Origin: Paludibacteraceae bacterium
GTDB taxonomy: Bacteria; Bacteroidota; Bacteroidia; Bacteroidales; Paludibacteraceae
Reading direction: 5' to 3'
NCBI GenBank assembly: GCA_017527905.1
Contig: JAFXPK010000020.1
Span: forward strand, 1-45,054
Length of the DNA: 45,054 nucleotides
A program made the position numbers and the translations under genes. The notes under the pieces were generated by a model, which was given only the letters and a program-made list of their open reading frames with translations, was not told the DNA's origin and did not search any database. Shown in pieces: positions 1 through 8,837 of the stretch. Every line of letters begins with the position of its first letter. The first letter of the stretch is position 1.

Positions 1-67
<67 letters not shown>

Positions 68-105
68 GAAAATGCGACTCTCTCAAATTTGAGACTAACA
101 TATTT

Positions 106-178
<73 letters not shown>

Positions 179-219
179 CAAATCAGGAAGGCAGAACTAA
201 AGGTTCTGTCGATTTTTTT

Positions 220-306
220 GCCCAGGTGGTGGAATTGGTAGACACGCTACTTTGAGGGGGTAGTGCCGGTTTCGGCGTGTGAGTTCGAATCTCATCTTGG
301 GCACCA
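220..306 (+). tRNA. tRNA-Leu (anticodon GAG)
   Basis: This is a class II tRNA with a long variable arm. The acceptor GCCCAGG (220-226) pairs with CTTGGGC (296-302), followed by discriminator A303 and an encoded CCA (304-306). The anticodon stem CTACT/GGTAG closes the loop TTGAGGG, giving anticodon GAG (leucine CUC/CUU). The variable arm contains GCCGGTTTCGGC and the T loop is TTCGAAT. It lies 41 nt after tRNA-Gly, so the two are probably co-transcribed. Confidence 0.96.
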
Positions 307-387
307 CGAGAATTAAGCATAATTCGAGAATTTCGGTTGTCGAGATCTACAATCATTGATGTGATATAATAAATAGGGGGCAAAGTC

Positions 388-1038
388 ATGAAAACATTGT
401 TCACAAGAAAAAGCTTTTTATTCCTTGCACTAGCGAGTACGTTGTTATTTTCTTGCAAAAAGGAAGACGACAACACTTTAAACGGACGTCCTGAAGACAT
501 CCTAGACAAGGAACACGTGGTCCTGAACGACATGTACGGCATCACAGCCATATTCCCCGTAGACCAATGGACCAACACCTACATGGACACCATGCCAACC
601 AATCCCGACAGATACTTCGACGGATATCGCTACAATGTCATCTGCGCATCCCTGCTCAGCGACAACAATCCAAGTGAAAGCGGAGAGCCTAGATATGCGA
701 CGACCATATACTTCATGAGGTTCCACGAGACAATGGAGAGCAAAGAGGCAGCGAACAGTTACATTCAAAGCTACAAGAAGAAGATGTACGACGATTTGAA
801 GAACATCTACTACACTGAAGTCAGCGAGCCGACAGACACTATCCTAGGCAAAGAGAACTACACTGCCACCCACTTCACCGCACGAAGAGGCAACGACGTC
901 AAAGAGGGGACAGAAGATGTATACCTCATATACAAAAGTCCACGATTGTACGGAATAACCATCAAACTAGACGATGACATGAGAGAGGCAAGTCTAAGCA
1001 AATGCATGGACATCCTCCCTACAGTATCAATAAAATAA
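388..1038 (+). CDS. Putative lipoprotein of unknown function
   Basis: The 216-residue product starts with a lipoprotein signal: two positive residues, a hydrophobic stretch and the lipobox LFSC around residues 20-23, followed by KKEDD. It should therefore be exported and lipid-anchored. The rest is a soluble, mainly polar domain with no motif I recognise. It contains several Tyr-rich strands and an ALS-like C-terminus ending in a short helix. It stands alone between the tRNA pair and a convergent gene, and shares the terminator at 1093-1128. The start was chosen because it gives the signal peptide; no other Met lies near it. The family is unknown to me. Confidence 0.8.
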   Translation: MKTLFTRKSFLFLALASTLLFSCKKEDDNTLNGRPEDILDKEHVVLNDMYGITAIFPVDQWTNTYMDTMPTNPDRYFDGYRYNVICASLLSDNNPSESGEPRYATTIYFMRFHETMESKEAANSYIQSYKKKMYDDLKNIYYTEVSEPTDTILGKENYTATHFTARRGNDVKEGTEDVYLIYKSPRLYGITIKLDDDMREASLSKCMDILPTVSIK

Positions 1039-1092
1039 GCGTTCGGAAAATTAAACAACGAGCATGATTCCCTGAAAAGGGAGAATGTTGTG

Positions 1093-1128
1093 AAAACGGG
1101 TGATTCCCTATGAGGAGTCGCCCGTTTT
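1093..1128. terminator. Bidirectional intrinsic terminator
   Basis: A long stem AAAACGGGTGATTCC (1093-1107) pairs with GGAGTCGCCCGTTTT (1114-1128) with G-U pairs only as exceptions. A-rich and T-rich ends flank it on both strands. It sits between the convergent lipoprotein gene and the EamA transporter gene and can serve both. Confidence 0.8.
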
Positions 1129-1181
1129 ACATATTGTACAAAAATTGAAAGATAAAATCCAGATCGAACGAATCAATATTC

Positions 1182-2108
1182 TCAATTCGTCTTACTCCTA
1201 CTAGCATTCACAACCGCCACGCCCACAAAAACGAGCAATGCTGCACAGACCTTCTGCCAAGTCATCACATCCATGCCCCAATAGACGCCTAAGCAAGCCG
1301 CCACGATAGGCTGCACATAGGAATAGAGACTCACGAGCGTCGGACGGATCAGACGCTGGGCGAAGGAGATGGAAAGATATGCCACAAACGTGGCGAAAAT
1401 GACCACATAGAGAATCGAAAGCACCAAGCTTGTGGAGAACTCGCCATAGTCCAGCGAGGCCAAATCAGCCAAGTCGAAAGGCAAAGAGACCAGAAGGGAG
1501 AAAAGAAACATCCACTTCATATACGTCACAACGCTATACTTGCTAATCACAGGCTTGGAAATGCTCAGATAGATGGAGAAGAAGAGGCCATTCAAAACCA
1601 TCAGGAAAATACCCAACGGAGAAGAGGTCTCCACACCAGAGGAGACGTTAACAGAGTTGAAGATCAGCCAAAGCACACCCGTGAAACTCAGGGCCACACC
1701 CAAGGCCTTCTTCCAGGTGATAGGCTCCTTCAGATAGATCGCCGCGAAAAACATCGTGAAGATAGGCGTCAGGGAAGCCACGACAGAGACATCGAAAGGC
1801 GTAGTGATCTTAATCGCAACGAGGAAAGTGATTTGCGTGAGGAAAAGCCCCAGCATCGAAGCGATGAATATGCGCAACATATCTTTACGTTCCACCCGCT
1901 CCTTAGGCAGGAAGAAGGAGAGCAAAGAGAAGAGTATCACCGCACCCAAGGCGCGGAAAGTGAACAAACAGATCGGAGGCACCAGCCCCGACTGGGCGAT
2001 CAGTTTGCAAGCCAATATATTAAAGCCAAAGATCAAATAGGAGGCGAAGGCGGTGGCATGTCCGCACAAAACGCCCCGCATCCGACCGTCATCCGAAGAA
2101 GAAACCAT
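1182..2108 (-). CDS. EamA-family (drug/metabolite transporter superfamily) permease
   Basis: The 308-residue hydrophobic protein has about ten membrane segments arranged as two similar halves, the layout of EamA/DMT exporters such as RhaT- or YdcZ-type carriers. Typical signatures are an N-terminal half with PxxxxxxRxxxA (PPICLFTFRALGAV) and a second half with the ...RLIRPTLVSLYSYVQPIVA segment seen in the family. Substrate cannot be inferred; members move amino acids, nucleosides or drugs. The first Met is at 2108, but Met10 (2081) directly precedes the first membrane helix and is also a plausible start. A terminator lies between it and the upstream aspartate kinase gene, so it may be transcribed separately or by read-through. 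Confidence 0.88.
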   Translation of the reverse strand: MVSSSDDGRMRGVLCGHATAFASYLIFGFNILACKLIAQSGLVPPICLFTFRALGAVILFSLLSFFLPKERVERKDMLRIFIASMLGLFLTQITFLVAIKITTPFDVSVVASLTPIFTMFFAAIYLKEPITWKKALGVALSFTGVLWLIFNSVNVSSGVETSSPLGIFLMVLNGLFFSIYLSISKPVISKYSVVTYMKWMFLFSLLVSLPFDLADLASLDYGEFSTSLVLSILYVVIFATFVAYLSISFAQRLIRPTLVSLYSYVQPIVAACLGVYWGMDVMTWQKVCAALLVFVGVAVVNASRSKTN

Positions 2109-2127
2109 ACACTGAGTAAAAGAAGAA

Positions 2128-2157
2128 GGGGGAGAAACGATTCATCACCTCTCCCCC
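2128..2157 (-). terminator. Intrinsic terminator after aspartate kinase
   Basis: On the minus strand GGGGGAGA (complement of 2150-2157) pairs with TCTCCCCC (complement of 2128-2135) and is followed by the T-rich run TTCTTCTTTT. It lies about 50 nt after the aspartate kinase stop and just before the transporter start. Confidence 0.7.
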
Positions 2158-2205
2158 ATCCTATAAGACATGTTATAAAAATTCACTGATTAAAGAACCG
2201 GTCCA

Positions 2206-3597
2206 TCAACCGATCTTCTGCACGCAAAGCGCATCATTCAAAGCACAGATGGCAGCGGCATAGTCCTCACGCTTCAGCACGAACTGCATGTTCACCTGAC
2301 GCAAAGACTGGGCGAAACATTCGATGTTGATGTTGTTGTCGCACAAAGCCTTGGCCGCCCTGTAGAGGAAGCCCGGATGAGCGATGTTCGTACCCATGCA
2401 GCAAACCAAGGAAACCTCCTTGACCGTCACCTGGTAGAAGAGACGCTGCAGTTCGTCCACCAAAGGCATAGAGCTCTGCTTGTCCCAAATCACCATCGTG
2501 ATACTGTTAGCGTTCGTGGATTTCAGAATATAACTTACGTGATGCTTCTCGAAGACCTGCATGATACGGAGGTCAAAACCGACCTCACCCACCATCATAG
2601 GATCATGGATCTCAACCGCCAGCACCTTATCCGTACCGGAGACGATCTCGATGCGTGACTGTTGCGCCACGTAATCCTTAGAGATCAACGTACCCGGATG
2701 TTCAGGCTCGAAAGTATTTTTGATACGGATATTAATGCCAGCCAACTCCAATGGTTTGGAAGCCTTCGGATGGATCGCCTCCATACCGACGTCCGCCAAT
2801 TGGTCAGCCACCATGAAGTTCGTATGACCGACAGGGATGGACTTGTCCTTACCGACCAATTTAGGGTCAGCCGAAGACAAGTGGAACTCCTTATGGATAA
2901 CTGCCTCGTCCGCCTTCACCTCCACAGCGATCTTAGAGAAGGTCACCTCGGAGTAGCCACGGTCGAAGGCACGCATGATACCCTCCACACCCTTCGTATA
3001 GCCAGTAGCCACGCAAAGTGTTTTAGAGAAATCGATGCCAATGAAAGCCTTATGGATACGCTCGTCAATGGTAAGCGCCTCCGAATCGTCGAAACCGCAG
3101 AGGTCGATGAAAGTAGCGTCGATGCCATGGTTGCGGATGATATTGACCGAATTGAAGGCAGAATGCGCCTCACCGATGGAAGAAAGGATTTCACGCGCGG
3201 CAAGGAAAAGGTCTCGTTTATTGACATATCCCGAAGCGACCACGCTATGCATAGCGGCAAGGTAAGACTTAGCCTTAGCGATCCTATTGATGATGAATTC
3301 GTCTGCGACCTTCTGGTCCAGCTTGATTTCCTCGTACTTACGGTTCAGAGCGATCAGCTTGCCGCACAACTCGTCGAGAGCCTCGTTGTAATTCTCGTCA
3401 CGAAGGAATTTCACATAGATACCAGGTTCGCCCGTCTTCTTGTGCTCCAACAACCAATTCGTCACATTGTTATACGCGGAAACGACAAATATACGATTAT
3501 AAAAGTCCGCGCCGGAACGCTTCCCTATAATAATGTTGTTCAAGACATCCTTGAACTCGGACATGGACGTTCCGCCAATTTTTTCTACAGTCAACAT
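2206..3597 (-). CDS. Aspartate kinase (monofunctional)
   Basis: The 463-residue protein catalyses ATP-dependent phosphorylation of L-aspartate, the first step towards lysine, threonine, methionine and diaminopimelate. The amino-acid kinase fold begins with KIGGTSM at residues 6-12, the variant of the kinase signature K-[FI]-GGTS. The active-site region ATGYTKGVEG and the segment FSKIAVEVKADEAVIHKEFHLSSADP follow. The C-terminal third (from about residue 315) looks like two ACT domains, for example LAVEIHDPMMVGEVGFDLRIMQVFEKH and VCCMGTNIAHPGFLYRAAKAL, the usual site of lysine or threonine feedback control. No homoserine dehydrogenase domain follows, unlike the fused ThrA type. It has its own promoter at 3623-3630 and a terminator at 2128-2157, so it is probably a single-gene unit. 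Confidence 0.9.
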   Translation of the reverse strand: MLTVEKIGGTSMSEFKDVLNNIIIGKRSGADFYNRIFVVSAYNNVTNWLLEHKKTGEPGIYVKFLRDENYNEALDELCGKLIALNRKYEEIKLDQKVADEFIINRIAKAKSYLAAMHSVVASGYVNKRDLFLAAREILSSIGEAHSAFNSVNIIRNHGIDATFIDLCGFDDSEALTIDERIHKAFIGIDFSKTLCVATGYTKGVEGIMRAFDRGYSEVTFSKIAVEVKADEAVIHKEFHLSSADPKLVGKDKSIPVGHTNFMVADQLADVGMEAIHPKASKPLELAGINIRIKNTFEPEHPGTLISKDYVAQQSRIEIVSGTDKVLAVEIHDPMMVGEVGFDLRIMQVFEKHHVSYILKSTNANSITMVIWDKQSSMPLVDELQRLFYQVTVKEVSLVCCMGTNIAHPGFLYRAAKALCDNNINIECFAQSLRQVNMQFVLKREDYAAAICALNDALCVQKIG

Positions 3598-3622
3598 ATT
3601 AACATCCTTTAATTGTTTTTTG

Positions 3623-3630
3623 CAAAGATA
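3623..3630 (-). promoter_or_regulatory. Promoter of the aspartate kinase gene
   Basis: On the minus strand this is TATCTTTG, a full match to the Bacteroidota -7 consensus TAnnTTTG. It ends 25 nt upstream of the aspartate kinase ATG. A clear -33 TTTG is not present; TTTC lies near the expected place. Confidence 0.65.
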
Positions 3631-3840
3631 ACGAAATATGAATATGAATATTTACTATTAAGGAAAAAAATCTCCCTGTGGAAAACTTTCTAAATGCGAG
3701 CAAAGAGCCATACAAAACTTACATTTTGACACTTACACACCTTATACGTACACAAAAAGGCACAAATAAAAGCCATTTTTCGCCCGATTACAAGAAAAGG
3801 CTTTCAAATTGTCAAAAAACCATAAAAAAAACGTGGGGAA

Positions 3841-3900
3841 TTATTTGTCCAAATCAAATAACTTTTCCAATTTTGCGTACGTAAAATTACGATTATACAT
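3841..3900 (+). promoter_or_regulatory. Promoter and dyad sites upstream of the nuo leader RNA
   Basis: TTTTGCGT begins at 3871 and TATACA lies at 3894-3899, with 18 nt between TTTG and TA. This resembles a -33/-7 pair and would start transcription near 3907, just before the folded leader RNA. Two dyads lie here: TTATTTG (3841-3847) with CAAATAA (3855-3861), and CGTAAAATTACG (3880-3891) between the two promoter boxes. Either could be a regulator site. The region 3631-3840 upstream of this shows no gene I can support; the short reading frames in it have no recognisable features. Confidence 0.45.
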
Positions 3901-3906
3901 AACAAG

Positions 3907-4036
3907 AAAATTCAGTGTGATGAAAGCACAAGTAATCCTAAGGAAATGCTTGAAAAGCAAATCATTGGAAGCAATGATTTGTGGCAGGTCACACTACCAT
4001 GCGAAACTATACCCCCAAAAGGTATAGTTTTTTTTT
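3907..4036 (+). ncRNA. Candidate structured leader RNA or small RNA before nuoA
   Basis: The stretch between the promoter and nuoA folds well. P1 is AGTGTGA (3914-3920) with TCACACT (3989-3995). Inside it are a small hairpin TGCTT/AAGCA (3947-3951, 3955-3959) and a perfect 9-bp hairpin AAATCATTG-GAAG-CAATGATTT (3959-3980). An intrinsic terminator follows at 4004-4036. An alternative helix GCAGGT (3984-3989) with ACCATGC (3996-4002) would break P1, so two states are possible. No room for a promoter remains between 4036 and nuoA at 4073, so nuo transcription must pass through it. It could be an attenuator or riboswitch for nuo, or an sRNA with read-through. I do not recognise the family; the 5' end is inferred. 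Confidence 0.5.
4004..4036 (+). terminator. Intrinsic terminator in the nuo leader
   Basis: AAACTATACC (4004-4013) pairs perfectly with GGTATAGTTT (4021-4030) around a 7-nt loop, and the T run continues to 4036. It stands 36 nt before the nuoA start codon, upstream of the operon rather than at the end of a gene. Confidence 0.8.
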
Positions 4037-4072
4037 GTCATAGAATATCAATAACAAAAACAGTTTATAACA

Positions 4073-4426
4073 ATGAGTTCAGGTGAAATTTTTATCGTCG
4101 TATTGGTGACGGCCATCATCATGGTGGTAGCCGCGCTGATCATAGGCAAGCTTTTAGCGCCTAAGTCGACCAATGCGCAAAAAGGAGAGCCGTACGAATG
4201 TGGTATCCCTACGAGAGGTACTTCGTGGATGCAGTTCAAGGTGGGCTACTACCTATTCGCCATCCTGTTCCTGATGTTCGACGTGGAGACAGTGTTGCTG
4301 TTCCCTTGGGCGACCATCATGAAATCATTGGGGACGATGGGACTAGTCAGTGTGGCGTTCTTCCTTCTCGTTCTTGTTCTCGGATTAGCCTACGCATGGA
4401 AGAAAGGAGCATTGGAATGGAAGTAA
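4073..4426 (+). CDS. nuoA: NADH-quinone oxidoreductase subunit A
   Basis: The 117-residue membrane subunit of complex I (ND3 homologue) has three membrane helices at about residues 5-25, 60-82 and 87-110. The conserved loop between helices 1 and 2 is present: [44 protein letters not shown], shown here in part, with the C-G pair and the D-V-E motif typical of NuoA. The loop lies near the quinone cavity and joins the membrane arm to the NuoB/D module. It is the first gene of the operon, 36 nt behind the leader terminator, and overlaps nuoB. Confidence 0.97.
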   Translation: MSSGEIFIVVLVTAIIMVVAALIIGKLLAPKSTNAQKGEPYECGIPTRGTSWMQFKVGYYLFAILFLMFDVETVLLFPWATIMKSLGTMGLVSVAFFLLVLVLGLAYAWKKGALEWK

Positions 4427-5034
4427 AGAACATCAAAATAAAAAACATGAAGACGGAGGACTTCAACGACAACGAATACTTAGAGCAGTATGTTGAAGAA
4501 CTCCGCGCGGGTGGTGTGAATGTGGTGGTCGGCGTATTGGACGACATCATCAACTGGGGACGGTCCAACTCCGTATGGCCGTTGACCTTCGCCACCAGCT
4601 GCTGCGGTATCGAGTTCATGTGCGTCGGTGCCGCCCGTACCGACTTCGCCCGTTTCGGGTGGGAGGTCACACGTAACTCACCACGTCAGGCCGACGTCAT
4701 CTTCGTGGCAGGAACGATCGTGCACAAGATGGCTCCCGTGCTCAAGCGTCTATACGACCAGATGGCGGAGCCTAAGTACGTCATCGCCGTGGGTGGATGC
4801 GCCATCAGCGGCGGACCGTTCAAGGACACCTACCACGTGGTGAACGGTGTGAACGAGATCATCCCTGTGGACGTATACGTGCCGGGATGCCCGCCAAGAC
4901 CAGACGCCATGCTCTACGGCATGATGCAACTACAAAGGAAAATCAAGCTGGAGAACTTCTTCAAACTGCCTAACAAGGGCAATGCCGAGAAGAAATCCGA
5001 CGAATCAGAAAACAATACAGCAGAAAACGAGTAG
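4417..5034 (+). CDS. nuoB: NADH-quinone oxidoreductase subunit B
   Basis: This subunit (205 residues from this start) carries iron-sulfur cluster N2, the last electron carrier before quinone. The ligands are visible as the tandem cysteines in [10 protein letters not shown], then GGCAISGG and PGCPPRPD. The reading frame stays open further upstream, but only the ATG at 4417 gives a NuoB-like N-terminus. It has AGAAAGGAG (4401-4409) ahead of it and overlaps the nuoA end by 10 nt, which suggests translational coupling. The C-terminal tail from about residue 185 is a charged, low-complexity extension rich in Lys, Glu and Asn. Confidence 0.96.
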   Translation: MEVKNIKIKNMKTEDFNDNEYLEQYVEELRAGGVNVVVGVLDDIINWGRSNSVWPLTFATSCCGIEFMCVGAARTDFARFGWEVTRNSPRQADVIFVAGTIVHKMAPVLKRLYDQMAEPKYVIAVGGCAISGGPFKDTYHVVNGVNEIIPVDVYVPGCPPRPDAMLYGMMQLQRKIKLENFFKLPNKGNAEKKSDESENNTAENE

Positions 5035-5037
5035 GAT

Positions 5038-6666
5038 ATGAAAAAGATAAAAGACATAGTTTCGTCAGTGGACTCCAGTCTCACTATCGAAGAGCAACAA
5101 TACCCTACCATCTGCGTTTCCCCTAACCAATTGAGGAAATTGGCGGAGAAATTGAAAGAGAACGGGTTCGATGTCCTGTTGAACTTGACAGGAATGGACT
5201 ACAAGGAGTATTTCGGAGTGATTTACCACTTCACCTCCACCCAAGACAAGACTGCGATGGTCGTCGTGAAAGTGAACACGCCAGACAGGGAGAACCTCGC
5301 CATTCCGACGGTGAGCGACCTCTGGGCATCCGCCAACCTGTACGAGCGTGAGGCTTACGACTTCTTCGGCCTGCAATTCGTCAACCACCCAGACCTGCGC
5401 CGCCTCTTCTTACGGGCAGACTGGAACGGCTTCCCTTTCAGGAAGGACTACGACGCGGATCCGAAGTTGAACCCGGTTCCGCTTGTCAACCAAACGGCGG
5501 ACGCGATGGAAGACCTTCCATCCATCCGATTCGACAAGGAGGGCAAACTGATCACTGAACACAAAGCGTTGTTCGACAAGAACGAATACGTGGTGAACAT
5601 AGGACCTCAACACCCAGCCACCCACGGTGTGCTTCACCTGAGGGTATCGTTGGACGGAGAGATCATCAAGAAGGTGGACCCGAACTTCGGCTACATCCAC
5701 CGAGGCATCGAGAAGATGTGCGAGAGCAAGACCTACCCGCAGATCCTCCAGTTGACAGAGCGTCTCGACTATCTGTCAGGAACGATGAACCGCCACGCCT
5801 TCTGCCTCTGCGTAGAGAAAGCCCTGGGCATCGAGGTGCCGAAAAGGGCGCAGGTGGTCCGCGTCATCTTCGACGAGTTGACCCGTATCGCCTCCCACTT
5901 GTTGGGATGGGGATGTATGTGCATGGATATGGGTTCCATCACCGCCTTCATCTACGGAATGCGCGACCGTGAAAAGATCATGGACATCTTCGAAGAGACC
6001 GGTGGCGGCCGCCTCATGGTGGGCTACAACGTCATCGGAGGATTGGCCAACGAGGTGAGTCCGAAGTTCGTGGACCAAGTCAAGGAGTTCATCCCTTACA
6101 TGCGTAAGATGATCAAAGAGTACCATATCCTCTTCACCAACAACCCGATCGCGAAGGGTCGTATGGAGAACATCGGATTCCTCACCAAGGAGACCGCCGC
6201 TTCATTGGGCGTGACGGGACCTGCGGGAAGAGCTTCCGGATGGTCATGCGACGTGCGTAAGATCGAGCCATATGCGGTGTACGACCAGGTGGATTTCCAA
6301 GAGATGCTCCGCCAAGACGGAGGCACGTTCGACCGATACCTCATCCGTTTGGACGAGATCGAGCAATCACTCCGCATCATCGAGCAACTCATCGACAACC
6401 TGCCTGATGGAGACTTCAAGGCCAAGACACCGGCGATCATCAAGCTGCCGGAGGGAGAGTACTACCAGCGGGTGGAGAACGCCAGGGGAGACTTCGGCGT
6501 CTACATCAACAGCAAGGGAGACAAGAACCCTTACCGCGTGAAGTTCCGCTCACCATGCATGACGCTCATCTCCGCATTGGATCCACTCTGCAGAAACGAG
6601 AAGATCGCCGACCTCATCATGATCGGAGCCTCCTTGGACTACGTAATCCCATGCGCGGACAGATAA
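5038..6666 (+). CDS. nuoCD: NADH-quinone oxidoreductase fused subunits C/D
   Basis: One 542-residue polypeptide combines NuoC (30-kDa homologue, about residues 1-150) and NuoD (49-kDa homologue, about 185-542). NuoC is recognised by REAYDFFGLQFVNHPDLRRL and the following WNGFPFRKDY. NuoD begins with NIGPQHPATHG and continues with YIHRGIEKMCE, both signatures of the hydrogenase-derived quinone-binding subunit. The fusion linker is about 35 residues and charged. NuoD with NuoB forms the quinone-reduction site. The gene starts 3 nt after nuoB. A C/D fusion is also known from Escherichia coli and is common in Bacteroidota. Confidence 0.97.
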   Translation: MKKIKDIVSSVDSSLTIEEQQYPTICVSPNQLRKLAEKLKENGFDVLLNLTGMDYKEYFGVIYHFTSTQDKTAMVVVKVNTPDRENLAIPTVSDLWASANLYEREAYDFFGLQFVNHPDLRRLFLRADWNGFPFRKDYDADPKLNPVPLVNQTADAMEDLPSIRFDKEGKLITEHKALFDKNEYVVNIGPQHPATHGVLHLRVSLDGEIIKKVDPNFGYIHRGIEKMCESKTYPQILQLTERLDYLSGTMNRHAFCLCVEKALGIEVPKRAQVVRVIFDELTRIASHLLGWGCMCMDMGSITAFIYGMRDREKIMDIFEETGGGRLMVGYNVIGGLANEVSPKFVDQVKEFIPYMRKMIKEYHILFTNNPIAKGRMENIGFLTKETAASLGVTGPAGRASGWSCDVRKIEPYAVYDQVDFQEMLRQDGGTFDRYLIRLDEIEQSLRIIEQLIDNLPDGDFKAKTPAIIKLPEGEYYQRVENARGDFGVYINSKGDKNPYRVKFRSPCMTLISALDPLCRNEKIADLIMIGASLDYVIPCADR

Positions 6667-6699
6667 TTCTTTTCACAGACAAAATAAAGAATAAAGGAT

Positions 6700-7791
6700 A
6701 TGTTAACATTTAGTGAAATAATAAGTACAATACACGAGGGACTCACGGACGCCCTACCCGGATGGCTGGCGACGACAATCGAATACGTCATCATAGGCGC
6801 CGCCTTGTTGGGCCTCTATTGTGTGCTTGCATTGATCCTCATCCTTTTGGAGAGAAAGATATGCGCCCGGTTCCAATGCCGAATCGGCCCTAACCGAGTA
6901 GGTCCTTGGGGATTGCTGCAAAGTGTGGCCGACATGGTCAAGATCCTTTTGAAGGAGATCATTTCGATAAAGAACACGGATAACATCCTATTCAAGACAG
7001 CGTTGTTCCTCGCCATCGCCGGTTCGTTCTGCACATTCGGCGCATTACAGTTCGGCGACGGATTAGCCTGCATCGACTTCAATGTCGGAGTCTTCTACAT
7101 CCTGGCAATCTCCTCGCTAGGCGTAGTCGGCATCCTGTTGGCGGGATGGTCCAGCAACAACAAGTACACCCTGATCGGTGCGATGCGAAGCGGCGCCCAG
7201 CTCATCAGCTACGAGCTGTCGGCGGGCCTCTCCATCATGACGATGGTCATCATCGCCGGATCGCTGAGCATCTCGGACATCATCGCAGGGCAAGGCGGCA
7301 TGAACGCTGAGGGCGGATACAACACCTGGTACATCTTCCAGGCGCCGACCGCCATCATCGCCTTCATCATCTATTTGATCGCAGGCCATGCGGAGACCAA
7401 CCGTGGCCCATTCGACCTGCCGGAGGCCGAGTCTGAGTTGACGGCCGGATACCACACGGAGTACTCCGGTATCCAGTTCGGATTCTTCTACTTGGCGGAA
7501 TACCTGAACATGTTCATCATCGCGGGCATTGCGGCCACCGTCTTCCTCGGAGGCTGGCAACCATTGCAAATCAATGCGGGATGGGCATCCGGGTTCAACG
7601 AGTTAATGGGGAACATTCCTTCATGGATATGGTTCATGGGTAAGACCTTCGCCCTCGTGCTTCTCAGCTTATGGGTGAGATGGACATTCCCAAGGCTCAG
7701 GATCGACCAACTGCTCAAGCTGGAGTGGAAAATCCTCATGCCGATCAGCATTTTGAACCTGCTCATCATGGCAGTGTGGGTTATAATTTAA
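6700..7791 (+). CDS. nuoH: NADH-quinone oxidoreductase subunit H
   Basis: The 363-residue subunit (ND1 homologue) is very hydrophobic, with eight or nine membrane helices, and contributes to the quinone channel and the first proton pathway. Family signatures are [21 protein letters not shown] near residue 50, the [21 protein letters not shown] loop near 230 (only partly quoted) and the C-terminal [18 protein letters not shown] segment. It follows nuoCD by 33 nt. Absence of nuoE, F and G between nuoCD and nuoH shows that this cluster lacks the NADH-oxidising module. Confidence 0.97.
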   Translation: MLTFSEIISTIHEGLTDALPGWLATTIEYVIIGAALLGLYCVLALILILLERKICARFQCRIGPNRVGPWGLLQSVADMVKILLKEIISIKNTDNILFKTALFLAIAGSFCTFGALQFGDGLACIDFNVGVFYILAISSLGVVGILLAGWSSNNKYTLIGAMRSGAQLISYELSAGLSIMTMVIIAGSLSISDIIAGQGGMNAEGGYNTWYIFQAPTAIIAFIIYLIAGHAETNRGPFDLPEAESELTAGYHTEYSGIQFGFFYLAEYLNMFIIAGIAATVFLGGWQPLQINAGWASGFNELMGNIPSWIWFMGKTFALVLLSLWVRWTFPRLRIDQLLKLEWKILMPISILNLLIMAVWVII

Positions 7792-7809
7792 ATCTAAAGG
7801 GAAGAAAAG

Positions 7810-8292
7810 ATGATACAGTATATCAAAGATCTATTTTCCGGGATATGGAACCTGTTACAGGGTATGCGCATCACGATGATCAACTTCATCAGGAAGCCAA
7901 TCACGGAACAATACCCGGAGAACCGTGGTGTGAAGGAATACGCTGAACGGTTCAGGGGAGAGCTGACAATGCCGCACAACGCGAACAACGAGCACAAGTG
8001 CACAGCGTGCGGAATCTGCCAGATGAACTGCCCGAACGGGACCATCAAGATTGTGACGAAACAAATCACCACAGAGGACGGCAAGACCAAGAAAGCGTTG
8101 GACAAATATCTGTACGACTTGGGAAGCTGCACCTTCTGCGGACTCTGCACGATGGGTTGTCCTCAAAAGGCAATCGTCTGGAGCAACAACTTCGAGCACT
8201 CGGTATTCAGAAGAGAGACGTTAGTTAAGCAACTGAACAAAGAGGGTTCCAAGACAGAGGAGAAGAAACCATTAACAACCCCACAACAATAA
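7810..8292 (+). CDS. nuoI: NADH-quinone oxidoreductase subunit I
   Basis: The 160-residue ferredoxin-like subunit carries two [4Fe-4S] clusters (N6a, N6b). The two motifs are CTACGICQMNCPNG at about residues 61-74 and CTFCGLCTMGCPQKA at about 105-119, each followed by the remote Cys-Pro. It links the electron input side to cluster N2 in NuoB. An amphipathic N-terminus would dock it to the membrane arm. It starts 18 nt after nuoH. With NuoEFG missing, NuoI is a likely entry point for electrons from an unknown donor such as ferredoxin; that is inference from work on 11-subunit enzymes. Confidence 0.96.
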   Translation: MIQYIKDLFSGIWNLLQGMRITMINFIRKPITEQYPENRGVKEYAERFRGELTMPHNANNEHKCTACGICQMNCPNGTIKIVTKQITTEDGKTKKALDKYLYDLGSCTFCGLCTMGCPQKAIVWSNNFEHSVFRRETLVKQLNKEGSKTEEKKPLTTPQQ

Positions 8293-8297
8293 CGACC

Positions 8298-8837
8298 ATG
8301 GAATTATTAACAGCAAGCAACATCATATTTTTCATACTTGCGGCGGCCATATTGCTCTTCGGCATCCTGACGGTCACATCGACCAAGATCCTCAGGTCGG
8401 CCACCTACTTGTTCTTCACGTTGTTCTGCATAGCGGGTCTCTACCTCCAGCTCAACTACGAGTTCCTGGCGGCGGTACAACTCTCCGTGTATGCGGGAGG
8501 CATCGTGATACTCATCGTCTTCGCCATCCTGCTGATCAAGGGGTTGGGAGAAGACAAGGAGATTAACATCGGACAAAGGCGTATCATGGGACTCGTGGCG
8601 GCCATCGTCGGTTCGATCACCTGTGCGAGCGTCATCATCAAATTCGGATTCATGCCTGATTATGATCTGGCGGACCTGATGGTTCAGACTGTGGACATGA
8701 AGGTGATAGGAAAGACACTGATGGGCACGAACCAATACGAATATCTGTTACCATTCGAGGCGGTGAGCGTTCTCTTGCTCGCATGCATCATCGGAAGTAT
8801 CGCAATAGCAACAAAGGATAAGGAGGACAACAAATGA
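8298..8837 (+). CDS. nuoJ: NADH-quinone oxidoreductase subunit J
   Basis: The 179-residue integral membrane protein (ND6 homologue) has five predicted helices. The third contains the typical NuoJ stretch VQLSVYAGGIVILIVFAI, with the pi-bulge region YAGG that coordinates proton pumping in known structures. It starts 5 nt after nuoI and its last four bases overlap nuoK (ATGA), a sign of coupled translation. Confidence 0.95.
   Translation: MELLTASNIIFFILAAAILLFGILTVTSTKILRSATYLFFTLFCIAGLYLQLNYEFLAAVQLSVYAGGIVILIVFAILLIKGLGEDKEINIGQRRIMGLVAAIVGSITCASVIIKFGFMPDYDLADLMVQTVDMKVIGKTLMGTNQYEYLLPFEAVSVLLLACIIGSIAIATKDKEDNK

Noticed and set aside
81..94. Palindrome TCTCAAATTTGAGA before tRNA-Gly
   Set aside because: It is short, AT-rich and without T run. 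I see no repeat of it elsewhere in the window.
2662..3612. Long open frame on the plus strand opposite aspartate kinase
   Set aside because: It is the antisense of a clear enzyme gene, its product has no motifs, and the opposite strand has promoter and terminator.
3678..4027. Two short frames before nuoA
   Set aside because: Their products are low-complexity and one runs through the terminator hairpin. RNA structure explains the region better.
4198..4416. Upstream extension of nuoB
   Set aside because: The extra 73 residues read the nuoA gene in another frame and do not resemble NuoB. The start at 4417 fits the family.
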